NCBI GenBank assembly: GCA_964527925.1
Contig: CAZGQO010000002.1
Location: 62,001 to 126,000, forward strand
Reading direction: 5' to 3'
DNA length: 64,000 nt
From: Ch128b sp964527925
GTDB taxonomy: Bacteria; Bacteroidota; Ignavibacteria; Ch128b
Numbering within the stretch: position 1 is the first letter of the stretch; every line of letters starts with the position of its first letter. This document shows positions 63,827-64,000 of the stretch, piece by piece. The position numbers were made by a program, and so were the translations under genes. The notes beneath the pieces are model-generated. The model was given only the letters and a program-made list of their open reading frames with translations, ran no database searches and was not told where the DNA came from.

Positions 63827-64000
63827 ATTTCTTCGATAGTAATTTTTCTTTGTGAATCGTTTTCACCGAAATCAATTAAAACTCTGTAGTGATTTTCAGG
63901 AAGAAGATTTTCGAACAAATCAGCCCACTCAATCAAACAAATTCCATCATTATTGAAATAGTCTTCATAACCAATATCATATAACTCTTCAATATCTTTG
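63823..64000 (-). CDS. tsaE: TsaE, tRNA t6A biosynthesis ATPase, C-terminal part
   Basis: The minus strand reads KDIEELYDIGYEDYFNNDG then ICLIEWADLFENLLPENHY and ends at TGA overlapping tsaB. This is the C-terminal 58 residues of TsaE (usual D-EELxDIGxxDY and CLIEWxE motifs). The N-terminal Walker A lies beyond the window. TsaE drives the t6A37 complex with TsaB and TsaD. Confidence 0.92.
   Translation of the reverse strand, partial: KDIEELYDIGYEDYFNNDGICLIEWADLFENLLPENHYRVLIDFGENDSQRKITIEEI

Noticed and set aside
1..64000. CRISPR array, insertion sequence, prophage or tRNA gene
   Set aside because: No direct repeats of array type, transposase-like frame, phage gene or cloverleaf was recognised on reading both strands.

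Overview
The window is AT-rich, gene-dense bacterial chromosome that best fits the Ignavibacteria side of the Bacteroidota/Chlorobiota group. Three proteins end in type IX secretion (T9SS) sorting domains with the NYPNPFNPST-type start and the SGVYIYRLE/KKMIFIK-type end. There are many secreted peptidases (S46, M6, M14, S9), a ferredoxin-dependent 2-oxoacid oxidoreductase, a futalosine-type menaquinone enzyme (MqnD-like) and many Cys-anchored lipoproteins. The genus is not identifiable from the sequence alone. No tRNA, rRNA, CRISPR array, insertion sequence or prophage was recognised.

Layout. 1-1.6 kb: the end of one and all of a second LptF/LptG-type LPS-export permease. 1.6-7.7 kb: a minus-strand operon of three paralogous large lipoproteins around one outer-membrane barrel protein, a family I cannot assign to a function. 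7.8-15.2 kb: a T9SS cargo protein, a minimal polyprenyl-phosphate sugar transferase with a small tail-anchored partner, a DUF3467 protein, a TPR lipoprotein and a very large GH13 protein with an altered catalytic motif. 15.4-26.3 kb: housekeeping metabolism (gdhA, leucyl aminopeptidase, a DHH phosphoesterase, korAB, nadE-dsbD). 26.3-33.4 kb: a T9SS-exported M6 protease, a VOC protein, a broken small lipoprotein gene, an S46 dipeptidyl peptidase and an MqnD-like enzyme. 33.5-38.8 kb: a compact shikimate operon aroF-aroB-aroDE(fused)-aroA-aroK. 38.9-41.5 kb: a secreted M14 peptidase.

41.5-47.1 kb is a region of gene decay: a broken MNT/HEPN toxin-antitoxin pair, an octaheme cytochrome with a T9SS tail stopped by one TGA codon, a divergent two-component system and remnants of an unknown gene pair. 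47.1-56.5 kb is a long minus-strand series: S9 peptidase, exported MetX-like hydrolase, DUF1684 lipoprotein, 2-hydroxyacid dehydrogenase, fused SpmA-SpmB protein, cell-wall amidase, RDD protein, glutaredoxin and class V aminotransferase. 56.7-60.2 kb is a self-contained sulfur operon, merR-sqr-DUF1641-tusE/dsrC-dsrE, with an inverted repeat over its promoter. The window ends with a membrane protein, an SDR, a TANGO2-type protein and tsaB-tsaE.

How the parts fit. The aro operon makes shikimate-pathway intermediates toward chorismate, which feeds aromatic amino acids and, by the futalosine route, the menaquinone made with the divergent mqnD. Menaquinone is the likely acceptor for the sulfide:quinone-oxidoreductase-like enzyme of the sulfur operon. 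Secreted peptidases and GDH, Kor and aminopeptidase point to peptide and amino-acid use. The most interesting stretches are the sulfur operon with its Cys-rich MerR, the lipoprotein/barrel operon, the T9SS-tagged octaheme cytochrome, and the GH13 protein with NPD in place of NHD.
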